NCBI GenBank assembly: GCA_045863555.1
Contig: BTUU01000003.1
Span: 186,001 to 250,000 of the forward strand
Source of the DNA: JACRLV01 sp045863555
GTDB lineage: Bacteria; Planctomycetota; Phycisphaerae; UBA1845; Fen-1342
DNA: 64,000 nt
Direction of reading: 5' to 3'
Each line of letters opens with the position of its first letter. Positions within the stretch are counted from its first letter, which is position 1. The notes under the pieces are model-generated. The model saw only the letters and a program-made list of their open reading frames with translations. It made no database searches and had not been told where the DNA came from. Below are positions 1 to 8,790 of this stretch, piece by piece. A program made the translations under genes and the position numbers.

Positions 1-166
1 CGGCGGCGGGGCGGCGCGGCGGGTTTGGCGCTGCATTGGGGCCGGCGGGCGGGATCTGGCGGAAACGGGCGCGAAAGTGCAGACCCTTGGCTGTTTTCGG
101 TCCCGGACATGCCAAAGCGTAATTTCGAACGCGCGATGGGGACCGGAAGGAATTCCGGGATGCGAG

Positions 167-206
167 GTGCGAGATCGGACTCACGTACCAGCCGTGCGAG
201 ATCGGA
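167..206. repeat. 13-bp direct repeat, 27-bp spacing
   Basis: GTGCGAGATCGGA occurs at 167-179 and again at 194-206, just downstream of the zinc-ribbon operon, whose last stop codon is at 222-224. No gene is supported in 1-221. The reading frames there are antisense shadows of the operon end. The role of the repeat is unknown and chance duplication is possible. Confidence 0.4.
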
Positions 207-221
207 GACACGCAGCAGCGG

Positions 222-1766
222 TCACCTCCGAGCATCCGCGATTTCGACCATTTGCTCGGACCTCCGGCGCAGCCCGGCCCAACGAATCGCCGAGACGAGC
301 AGTGGAACGCCGAAGATCATCGCGGCCCATCGAACGCGCGAGCAGTCGACGACGAACGCCTGCGTGCCTTTCCAGGGAACTGACTGGACGCCGAACCACG
401 GCATGGCAAGCGCATCCTCCACAATCAACCGGACGAGACCCGCTTCCTCTTCTCGGTAGATTTTCAGTTCTTCCGGCTCAAGATCCCACGCACGCGGCCG
501 CGTTGTGAAGATCAGGCACTCCTTCAGGGAGAAAACGTAGAGCGGAACGTCGTGCAGCCGCGCCCAGAGACCGAGTGAATGCGTTCGCTCGCCGGGTCGG
601 CTCAAGCCGACGAAGAGTGCGGCACCGGCGATCGCGGCCACGATCGAGCCGGCCCAGCGTGGACGCCCGCTCCTGCGCCGTCCAGTCGGTTCGCGGCACA
701 GCGGGCATTCGGCCGCGTCGCCGATACCGAGATAACCGCACCGTCGACAGCGCTGCTCGCGCCGGCGGCGCGCACGGAGGCCCGTCGTCGCCAACGCCGC
801 CAGAAGTGGCAGCAGTCCGACGAGGGCGACCCACCTGACGACGCAAGGCTCGACGACAAGCGCTCGCGAACGGCCCCACGGACCGATTTCGATACCGAAC
901 CACGGGCGGGTAGGAGGATTAGAGACGAGTAGCCAATCATCTCCGTTCAGAAACATGAGCAACTCAAATTCTCTCGGGTCATCGTCCAGGTATATCCCGT
1001 TTCCAATGTCCCGCGGCTGTGTTGTAAGGACGTATCGGGCGTCCAACGCGTAAACGAAGAGTGAGAGCCCGTGGAAGTCCGCGAAATTGGTGAGTGATCC
1101 TCCGATGCCCGGTGGGAGCAAGCTGAGTCCAACGAACACGATGCTCGCAAAGCCCGCGAGCAGAATCCGCCAGAGGTACCGGGGCTTGCGAAGCCGGAAA
1201 GACACGCCATCGCCGTGAGAGGGCTCGGGTACAGCGCTTCCACATTCCGGACATGCCAGCGCCGGCGACTCATATACTGAGTACGCGCAGGCCATGCAGA
1301 CTCGATGCTGCCATCGGCGAGCGCGCAGGCGAATCCGATTGAGCGCGAAGAGCAGGGGAGCGAACAGCCCGAGCAGGAGCCAGCGGAAACGTCGCGGCTC
1401 GACCAGGAGAGCGAAGGATCCCTTCCAGGGGACGGTTTCCACGCCGAGCCAACCCGGGCGCTTGGTGAACTGAAATCCGAACCCCCGGTTGCCGGCGTAT
1501 CCGTAAAAGAAGGATCGCGACTCATCCGCGTCAAGCGGATGAAGCCAGAAAGGCGGCGGGTAATTGTCCCAAAGGCGCTCATCGGCGCGCGGTCTTGTCG
1601 TGATCAGGTAACAATCGCAGATTCGGTAGACGTTGAGCATTCCGCCGATGCTCACAAGGCGCGGAAACGCCGCGTTGGTCGGTAGCAGGCCCACGGCTAT
1701 GAACAAGGTCGCCCCAAGGACTGCCAGAGCGATCCGCCACTTCAGCCGTGGGCGGCGGAGCATCAT
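222..1766 (-). CDS. Three-module zinc-ribbon/transmembrane protein
   Basis: A 514-aa protein of unknown function made of three tandem copies of one module. Each module has an N-terminal transmembrane segment, an exported stretch of about 100 residues containing a V(Y/F)xxxxxCY-like motif and W(F/L)GxxxxPWKGSxAxxVEP, a second transmembrane segment, and an Arg-rich tail. Modules 1 and 2 end in zinc ribbons (CMACAY...CPECG and CRRCGY...CPLC). Module 3 ends ...RRRSEQMVEIADARR with no ribbon. I place the start at ATG 1766, which overlaps the upstream TGA as ATGA and begins MMLRRPRLKWRI like its neighbour. The open frame runs further upstream only as an out-of-frame shadow of that gene. It is the last gene of the operon. 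It is probably a six-pass membrane protein with cytoplasmic ribbons (inference). Confidence 0.75.
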   Translation of the reverse strand: MMLRRPRLKWRIALAVLGATLFIAVGLLPTNAAFPRLVSIGGMLNVYRICDCYLITTRPRADERLWDNYPPPFWLHPLDADESRSFFYGYAGNRGFGFQFTKRPGWLGVETVPWKGSFALLVEPRRFRWLLLGLFAPLLFALNRIRLRARRWQHRVCMACAYSVYESPALACPECGSAVPEPSHGDGVSFRLRKPRYLWRILLAGFASIVFVGLSLLPPGIGGSLTNFADFHGLSLFVYALDARYVLTTQPRDIGNGIYLDDDPREFELLMFLNGDDWLLVSNPPTRPWFGIEIGPWGRSRALVVEPCVVRWVALVGLLPLLAALATTGLRARRRREQRCRRCGYLGIGDAAECPLCREPTGRRRSGRPRWAGSIVAAIAGAALFVGLSRPGERTHSLGLWARLHDVPLYVFSLKECLIFTTRPRAWDLEPEELKIYREEEAGLVRLIVEDALAMPWFGVQSVPWKGTQAFVVDCSRVRWAAMIFGVPLLVSAIRWAGLRRRSEQMVEIADARR

Positions 1767-2383
1767 GGGGCACCATAAGGAGCGCGGGCCGGGGCTTCGG
1801 CCAGCGCCGGCGGGGCGAAGCTCTCTCCGCATTCCGGACACCGGGACGATGGGCAGCCGAAGAGTGAGTAGCCGCAGTGCATGCACGCGCCGCGGCGCTG
1901 GCGACGCCGTCGCACGTTGAGCCGGATCAGGCCAAGCGCGAGCGGGGCGGTGAGGGCGAGTGCGAACCAGCGGAGCTTCGCCGGTTCGACGAGGATTGCC
2001 CGGGAGCCTTTCCAAGGCACGAAGCGAACGCCATACCAGAGCGGTCTGGCGCAGTTGTCAGATCGAGCCTTTGAAGGATCGCGCTGCTCAACAAGCGATT
2101 CGATGACAAACGGCGCCAATACGTAGAGTTCCTCTGCAGGGATGCCGCCCCAGGTACCGAGCGCAATAAACCCTGGGTTGTCTTTCTTCGCGTCTTCCTC
2201 GGTGGCCCGGTTCGCAATCAAGTAGCAGTCGCTATACCGATAAACGTGCAGTGCCAGATCCGTCGATCCGTACACGCGCCCAAAATCCCGCCCCATCGGT
2301 GGAAGACTCAACATCGCGAAGAGCGTCGCGCCGAGAAGCGCTGCGGCGATCCGCCATCGAAGTCGCGGGCGGCGGAGCATCAT
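1763..2383 (-). CDS. Single-module zinc-ribbon/transmembrane protein
   Basis: A 206-aa protein with the same module as its two neighbours. It has MMLRRPRLRWRI and a first membrane segment, then HVYRYSDCYLI, WYGVRFVPWKGSRAILVEP, a second membrane segment, an Arg-rich linker and the ribbon CMHCGYSLFGCPSSRCPECG near the C-terminus. The start ATG 2383 overlaps the preceding stop by four bases (ATGA), and its own stop overlaps the next start in the same way. The bases around its start (GGGCGGCGGAGCATCATG on the plus strand) are repeated at the start of the next gene, which points to a fairly recent tandem duplication. Function unknown. Confidence 0.75.
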   Translation of the reverse strand: MMLRRPRLRWRIAAALLGATLFAMLSLPPMGRDFGRVYGSTDLALHVYRYSDCYLIANRATEEDAKKDNPGFIALGTWGGIPAEELYVLAPFVIESLVEQRDPSKARSDNCARPLWYGVRFVPWKGSRAILVEPAKLRWFALALTAPLALGLIRLNVRRRRQRRGACMHCGYSLFGCPSSRCPECGESFAPPALAEAPARAPYGAP

Positions 2384-2991
2384 GGCGCACCGGTTTCGAC
2401 TTGGCTCGCGGCGTCTCCGGTCGTGAGCGGCACGAAGCCTTCGCCGCACTCGGGGCAGCGCGGCGACGGGCAGCCGGAGAGCGAGTATCCGCAGTGCATG
2501 CATTTTCCGCGTCGCTTTCGGCGGAGGCGGATCGCAGATCTGGACAATCCTGTGAGAAGCGGGATGCTCAGCAGGAGGCCGAACCACCGCAACTTCGGCG
2601 GTTCGACAATTACAACGGTCGAGTTCTTCCACGGAATCAGGCGGACGCCAAACCAGGAAGGCCGGGCCGGGTTTCGGTAGGGGGTGCCTGTATCGAGGGA
2701 AGCGTACTCGCTTACAAAATCAATCCAGATCTGATTTTCTGCGGGAGGTAGGCACTGCCATGTGTTGACCGGCGCTCCGCGATCACGAGCATTGTCGAGT
2801 TCGCGGGGCTCGGTGGCGATCATGTAACAATCACCCAATCCATATACATGAATCGAGAGTGATTGAAAATGCGCCACACGGTCAAATATGAGACTGTCCA
2901 ATGTGACATTGCGGGCAAATATGACTATAGGGACAATGCCGAGCATCGCGACCGCGACTCGAAACGTGAATTTCGGCGGCCGAACTCTCAT
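2380..2991 (-). CDS. Single-module zinc-ribbon/transmembrane protein
   Basis: A 203-aa first member of the three-gene paralogue array. It has a membrane segment at about residues 10-27, the motif HVYGLGDCYMIATEPR, then WFGVRLIPWKNSTVVIVEP, a second membrane segment at about 143-163, a basic linker and the ribbon CMHCGYSLSGCPSPRCPECG at about 174-193. The start ATG 2991 overlaps the upstream stop (ATGA). The predicted topology puts the middle domain outside and the ribbon in the cytoplasm. I do not recognise a named family for the whole protein. The ribbon type is common in planctomycete membrane proteins. Confidence 0.75.
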   Translation of the reverse strand: MRVRPPKFTFRVAVAMLGIVPIVIFARNVTLDSLIFDRVAHFQSLSIHVYGLGDCYMIATEPRELDNARDRGAPVNTWQCLPPAENQIWIDFVSEYASLDTGTPYRNPARPSWFGVRLIPWKNSTVVIVEPPKLRWFGLLLSIPLLTGLSRSAIRLRRKRRGKCMHCGYSLSGCPSPRCPECGEGFVPLTTGDAASQVETGAP

Positions 2992-3719
2992 GGCTCGCGC
3001 TCCGCGAAGTATTCCTTCGCCAGCGACACCGCGACCTCGCGGCGCATCACCGTCATCGACGCCGTCAGCCATTTGTGCAGGCGGCGGGCGATCGGAACGA
3101 GCACGACGACGATCACCGGGAACGCCGCCACGCCCGCGAGCATCCGGTAGCCGCGCCACATCCGGCCCGGCCCGAGCAGCAGGTCGCTCGCGATGACCGA
3201 ACCCGCGACGACGGCGACCACCGCGATGCACGCCAGGCAACCGACCACGTGATAGCGGAAGATCCCGCGCCGCCAGTCCGTCCGACCGTTGCACAGTTTG
3301 CGGAAGTTCGTGATCAGCGCGACCCAGGCGATCGCCAGGAGGAGCAGGGCGATCGCCGAGCCGGCGTTTGGATCCGTCACGCCCGTGTAGATCGCGGGCA
3401 GCGCCATGAGCACCATCACCACGCCCAGCGCCAGATGGCTCTCCAGCTTCCGCAGGTACTTGCGGATCAGGGCGGCCGGGTATTCGAGCACCTCCGCCGG
3501 CGTGGAATCGCCGCACTCGGGGCAGCGGATCATCTCGCCGCTGAGGCCGCGCAGGTTGTAGCCGCAGCCGATGCAGAAGACGTCCTCCGTGAGCGGCCCG
3601 CGGTCGCGAGGACCGACCGTCGCGGGGGTTGGCTCGGATACCGACCCGGCCGCGGCAGCATTCGCGCTTTCGGCGACGGCATCCGTCCGATGTCCATCCG
3701 CCGGTCGCCCGTCGTCCAT
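2988..3719 (-). CDS. Zinc-ribbon multipass membrane protein
   Basis: A 243-aa protein with a low-complexity N-terminus (Ala/Asp/Pro-rich), a zinc ribbon CIGCGYNLRGL...RCPECG at about residues 48-69, and then about four hydrophobic segments. The ribbon here is N-terminal, whereas in the downstream array it is C-terminal. The start is ATG 3719 (MDDGRPADGH), 26 bp after the acetyltransferase stop. The longer open frame upstream overlaps that gene and is rejected. Its stop overlaps the next start as ATGA, so it is very likely co-transcribed and translationally coupled. Function unknown. Confidence 0.7.
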   Translation of the reverse strand: MDDGRPADGHRTDAVAESANAAAAGSVSEPTPATVGPRDRGPLTEDVFCIGCGYNLRGLSGEMIRCPECGDSTPAEVLEYPAALIRKYLRKLESHLALGVVMVLMALPAIYTGVTDPNAGSAIALLLLAIAWVALITNFRKLCNGRTDWRRGIFRYHVVGCLACIAVVAVVAGSVIASDLLLGPGRMWRGYRMLAGVAAFPVIVVVLVPIARRLHKWLTASMTVMRREVAVSLAKEYFAEREP

Positions 3720-3745
3720 CGCATCGCCTTTCACGGCCGCTTCGG

Positions 3746-4267
3746 TCAACGCGGCCGTTCCCTGCCCGTTTCGCCGGGGACGGGTTTGTCCGCCGGCCGG
3801 CGCTCGTTGCTCCAGTCGATCTCGTACAGGTGGTAGTGCGTCTCCGTCATGCCCATGCGCTGGTACACCCGCTGGGCGATCGTATTCTCGCGTTCGACAT
3901 AGAGACGCAGGCCGCAGACGTCGCCCCGCGCCCGGGCCGCCTTTTCGACGTGCTCGTGCAGGGCCCGGTAGACGCCCGCCTGACGCTCCTCTTTCACGAC
4001 AAATACGCTCTGAATCCACCAGAACCAGCCATTTCGCCAGTCGCTCCACTCGAGCGTGATCAACATCTGGCCGACGACGCGGCCGCCGCGCGTGGCGACC
4101 CAGAAGGTGCCGCGCTCGGCGTCGCGGAGCACTGCCTCGACGCCGGCCCGCAGCACGGCGGGGTCGAGCCCGCGGGCCTCGGTTTCGGCGGCCATGGCGA
4201 GGTTTCCGGCAACCAGTGCATCTGCGTCGGCCGGGGTGGCCCGGCGAATCTCCAGGGAGTTGTTCAT
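3746..4267 (-). CDS. GNAT-family N-acetyltransferase
   Basis: A 173-aa protein that probably transfers an acetyl group from acetyl-CoA to an amine; the substrate cannot be told. It begins MNNSLEIRRATPADADAL, the typical GNAT beta1-alpha1 start. A central strand region (FWVATRGGRVVGQMLI) precedes the acetyl-CoA loop (VKEERQAGVYRALHEHV, an RxxGxxxxL motif), and RVYQRMGM lies near the end as in many GNAT proteins. ATG 4267 is chosen over the upstream frame because conserved sequence starts there. It is the first gene of the five-gene minus-strand operon that continues into the zinc-ribbon membrane proteins. Confidence 0.85.
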   Translation of the reverse strand: MNNSLEIRRATPADADALVAGNLAMAAETEARGLDPAVLRAGVEAVLRDAERGTFWVATRGGRVVGQMLITLEWSDWRNGWFWWIQSVFVVKEERQAGVYRALHEHVEKAARARGDVCGLRLYVERENTIAQRVYQRMGMTETHYHLYEIDWSNERRPADKPVPGETGRERPR

Positions 4268-4337
4268 GCTGTTATTATGACTCAATGCCGGCCGATCGGC
4301 GTGCGATTCTGGATCACCTCGATCGTCGCTCGTTAAT

Positions 4338-4445
4338 TCATCTGAGCGCATCCGTGTGCATCGGTGGATGTATTCCCTTTCCGGGAGCCCGGGTGCGAAG
4401 TCGAAAGAGAATTATCCACAGATGCACGCAGATGGACGCAGATCA
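4338..4445. repeat. Imperfect inverted repeat, 32-bp arms
   Basis: The arm at 4338-4369 and the reverse complement of 4414-4445 match at about 25 of 32 positions. The cores are GTGCATCGGTGGAT and ATCCACAGATGCAC. The arms are separated by 44 bp and lie in the 244-bp gap between the cytochrome protein (ends 4512) and the acetyltransferase (starts 4267). It could be a palindromic intergenic repeat or a small non-autonomous element. No target-site duplication was recognised. Confidence 0.5.
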
Positions 4446-4511
4446 GAACGGCCCTTCGGCGCATACAGCCGCGTTCGGCGCGCAGCCGCGGGGCAAGCCG
4501 CTACGTATGGC

Positions 4512-6143
4512 TCATGGTTTGGCTGCGTATTTCGCGGGGTCCTTCCAGAATTCGCCCGGGCAGTTTGGACAGCAGAATCCGATGACCTTGCCTTCGTGGA
4601 CGACGAGATACCGCGGATCGATGGGCTTGCCGCTGACCGGGCAGGTCGAGTTCACGGGCGTCAGCGTGGCCGCGGCCTGCGGGACTCCCGGCACCGGCGC
4701 GTCGCTGGTGAACTTGATCTCCGGCTCCGTTTCCAACGCCTCCGCCGTCGGGATTTCGCCGACATCGATCGTCAATCCCGGCCGGGCTTCGCGCAGCTTT
4801 GCCACGTCGTCCGCCGTCACGCCGCTTTTCCACACGTAAGCGCGACGGAGCTGGGGCGCGCTGAGGATTTCCGCGCTCACCGCTGTCGGAATCGTCGCTC
4901 CGACGAGGACGAGCTCCTCGAGCGCCGGCAGGCCGCCGATCGCCTTCGCCGCGGTTTCGCTGAGGGTCGAGCCGCGCACGTCGAGCCGCTTCAGCCGAGG
5001 CATGGCGGTGAGTATGGGCGCGATCGAATCATCCAGCGTCCGCCGCGCGATTTTCAGGTCGGCGAGATTGGCCGCGATCGGCCGCAGCAAGTCTGCAATT
5101 TCGCCGCCGGTGAGCGTCGGTTTCGCGGCCGAAAAATCGACTGCGAGCAGCGATGAGCCCTGCCCGACCGGCGCGACGTAGGCGAGCACCGCCTGGATAC
5201 GGCCAAGGGCTTCGCTGTCGGCGGCGGGGAGCGTTTCGGCGGCCGGCGCGGGCTGTTCGCCTGCCGCGTCGTGCTCAAGGGGTTCTTCCGACGCCGGGGC
5301 AGGGGATTCGCGCGAGGCGGAGGCGGGAAGGCCGACGGCGCCGGCACGGACCCACTCTTCGATCAGCCGCAGTTCGCCCTCTGTCGGCTGCTCCCTGGCC
5401 TTGGGCGGCATGTGGCCGCGCTCGTCGAGCGGCAACCGCAGACGCCGGATCAGTTCGCTCGCCGCGATGTCGCCGCTGACGATGACCGGGCCATCGTCTC
5501 CCCCGTGCGCGATCGCTTCCGGCGTGTGCAGCGCAAGTCCGCCGCGCTGTTTCGATTCGCCATGGCACGAAATGCAGCGGCGCTCGAAGAAGTCGGCGAC
5601 GGCGTCATATCCGGCGGCGGACGCCTGCGTCGTGCTTATGCCCGCGGCGCCCGTCGAGTCGACAGGATCCGGCCGCGGCTCTCTCAGCGGCGACGCCTCA
5701 CGGAACAGCGGCTCGGTCAGGAAATCGTCGCCGTGGGTCATCGTTCCGCCGAGATGGCCCGTCGCGCCCATTACGCCGAGTGCGCCCAGCAGCGCGAGGC
5801 GATATCCGCGCTGCGGACCAGCCTTCGCCCCGCCGCCCGCGACGCGAAATACTGCGGCAACCGTGCACAGCGCCGCGAGGCCGATCCCCAGCCAGCGGTG
5901 CAGTTCCAGCGCGTCGTCGCCGTAGCCCGGCTCGCGCGCCAGCACGACGCCCGACACCGCGGCCGCGATGGCCGAGATCGCCGCGACGACGACAAGGCTC
6001 GCAGGGGCCGTCCGGACTGCGGCCTTTCGATTCACGAGCGAGAGAAATTCCAGCAGGGCGACGCCCGCGATCAAGCCGATCGGCAGATGCAGAATCGCCG
6101 GGTGCAGCCGGCCTAGAAACGCCACCCAGTCCGCGTGTTCCAT
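4512..6143 (-). CDS. Membrane-anchored planctomycete-type cytochrome c fusion protein
   Basis: A 543-aa multi-domain protein. Residues 1-135 are a DUF2231-like membrane domain (HPAILHLPIGLIAG, about four membrane segments). A class I cytochrome c domain follows with a heme site CISCH at 190-194 and a likely axial Met in GHMPP (Met245), of the planctomycete cytochrome type. An Ala/Pro linker leads to an LRR-like region (about 350-450). A C-terminal Cys-rich TRASH/YHS-like motif follows (CPVSGKPIDPRYLVVHEGKV then GFCCPNCPGEFW). The start ATG 6143 lies 12 bp after the DUF1501 gene, so the two are one operon. It is probably an electron-transfer or metal-handling protein at the cell envelope (inference). 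Confidence 0.75.
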   Translation of the reverse strand: MEHADWVAFLGRLHPAILHLPIGLIAGVALLEFLSLVNRKAAVRTAPASLVVVAAISAIAAAVSGVVLAREPGYGDDALELHRWLGIGLAALCTVAAVFRVAGGGAKAGPQRGYRLALLGALGVMGATGHLGGTMTHGDDFLTEPLFREASPLREPRPDPVDSTGAAGISTTQASAAGYDAVADFFERRCISCHGESKQRGGLALHTPEAIAHGGDDGPVIVSGDIAASELIRRLRLPLDERGHMPPKAREQPTEGELRLIEEWVRAGAVGLPASASRESPAPASEEPLEHDAAGEQPAPAAETLPAADSEALGRIQAVLAYVAPVGQGSSLLAVDFSAAKPTLTGGEIADLLRPIAANLADLKIARRTLDDSIAPILTAMPRLKRLDVRGSTLSETAAKAIGGLPALEELVLVGATIPTAVSAEILSAPQLRRAYVWKSGVTADDVAKLREARPGLTIDVGEIPTAEALETEPEIKFTSDAPVPGVPQAAATLTPVNSTCPVSGKPIDPRYLVVHEGKVIGFCCPNCPGEFWKDPAKYAAKP

Positions 6144-6155
6144 TAGCGGGGTCCC

Positions 6156-7631
<1,476 letters not shown>

Positions 7632-7717
7632 GTGGTCGCTCCGCGAAGGGACCGATTCGACGATTTGTACCAGTGTAGCGTCCGGACGCTTTCCGCGAAG
7701 CGCGATTCAGCGGCGAA

Positions 7718-8764
7718 TCAGCCGCGCTCCGGAATCGGGATATCCAGCAGCCGCATCACCGCCTTCAAGTCTTCCCAGACCTTCGGCTTTTCGTTCGGCG
7801 AACGCAGCAGGTACGCCGGGTGAAATGTCGGCATCAGCTGCGCCGGCGGCAGCCCCCGGTTTGCCAGCGCCGGCGGGGGAAAATCGTGAAATTGGCCGCG
7901 TAGCTTTCCGATCGGCGTCGTCGTCGCGAGCAGCGCCTGCGAAGCCGGCCGGCCCAGCGTGACGATCACCTTCGGCCGCAGAATCGCGAGCTGCCGGAAC
8001 AGAAACGGCGAACACGCCGCCATTTCGTCCTCTTCCGGCGTGCGATTGTCCGGCGGGCGGCATTTCACGACGTTCGCGATAAACACCTGGTCGCGCGTCA
8101 GCGTCATCGCCGCGATCATGCGCGTCAGCAGTTGCCCCGCCTTGCCCACGAACGGCTGGCCGACGCGGTCCTCGTCCGCCCCCGGCCCTTCGCCGACGAA
8201 GACGATCTCCGGCCGGGCACGTCCGACGCCGAACACCGTCTGCGTCCGCCCGGCGTGCAGGCGGCAGCGCGTGCAACTGCGGACGAAGCCTGTGTCGAGA
8301 ATTTCGAGCTGCTCTCGCGCCGCCGCCTCGGGAAGTGATTCCGTGCAGAACGGCGGAAAGCCCGTTTCATCGACCGGGCGCATCGGGAGCGGGGTCGTGC
8401 CGTTGGCCGATGACGACGCGGGGCGCGCCGGTACGCGTTCCGACACCGCCCGCAAGGCCGATGCGCCAGATTCGGATTCGGCGGCGGTCCGCCGGGGCGG
8501 GGGGGTATTCATGGGGCTTGGGTTTGGCGGACGGCCAGGGACCGGAGGCCGAGCAGGGATCGGCGGGCGGGCGGGGATTGCCGGCCGGGTCGGAGCGGTC
8601 GCACTCACGGCCGGCGATGCGGGGCGCGGCGAGACCCGGACGCCCACGATCGGGACGCCCAACCGGCGTTCATTGCGCAACCACTCGCGCAAAACGAGCT
8701 GTTCTGAATTGTCGCCGCCGTTTGTCACGATGGTGGAAAGATACGGACGGCGCGCCGACCTCAC
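7718..8764 (-). CDS. Uracil-DNA glycosylase, family 4 (4Fe-4S type)
   Basis: A 348-aa enzyme that excises uracil from DNA to start base-excision repair. The active-site motif GEGPGADEDRVGQPFVG is at about 191-207 and the second motif HPAYLLR at 315-321. Four cysteines (164, 167, 235, 251) are placed as the iron-sulfur ligands of family 4. Residues 45-125 form a Pro/Ala/Arg/Ser-rich linker with repeated (P)ARPP units, unusual in length. The start is GTG 8764. The N-terminal ARRPYLSTIVTNGGD block looks real rather than shadow. The gene is divergent from the phosphoesterase gene, with only 26 bp between starts. Confidence 0.88.
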   Translation of the reverse strand: MRSARRPYLSTIVTNGGDNSEQLVLREWLRNERRLGVPIVGVRVSPRPASPAVSATAPTRPAIPARPPIPARPPVPGRPPNPSPMNTPPPRRTAAESESGASALRAVSERVPARPASSSANGTTPLPMRPVDETGFPPFCTESLPEAAAREQLEILDTGFVRSCTRCRLHAGRTQTVFGVGRARPEIVFVGEGPGADEDRVGQPFVGKAGQLLTRMIAAMTLTRDQVFIANVVKCRPPDNRTPEEDEMAACSPFLFRQLAILRPKVIVTLGRPASQALLATTTPIGKLRGQFHDFPPPALANRGLPPAQLMPTFHPAYLLRSPNEKPKVWEDLKAVMRLLDIPIPERG

Positions 8765-8790
8765 AAGCGGGGTCGGCGGCCGCGCGATCT

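Noticed and set aside
222..2015. Longer start for the three-module protein (597 codons)
   Set aside because: The extra 83 codons are the preceding paralogue read in another frame. ATG 1766 with the ATGA overlap is consistent across the array.
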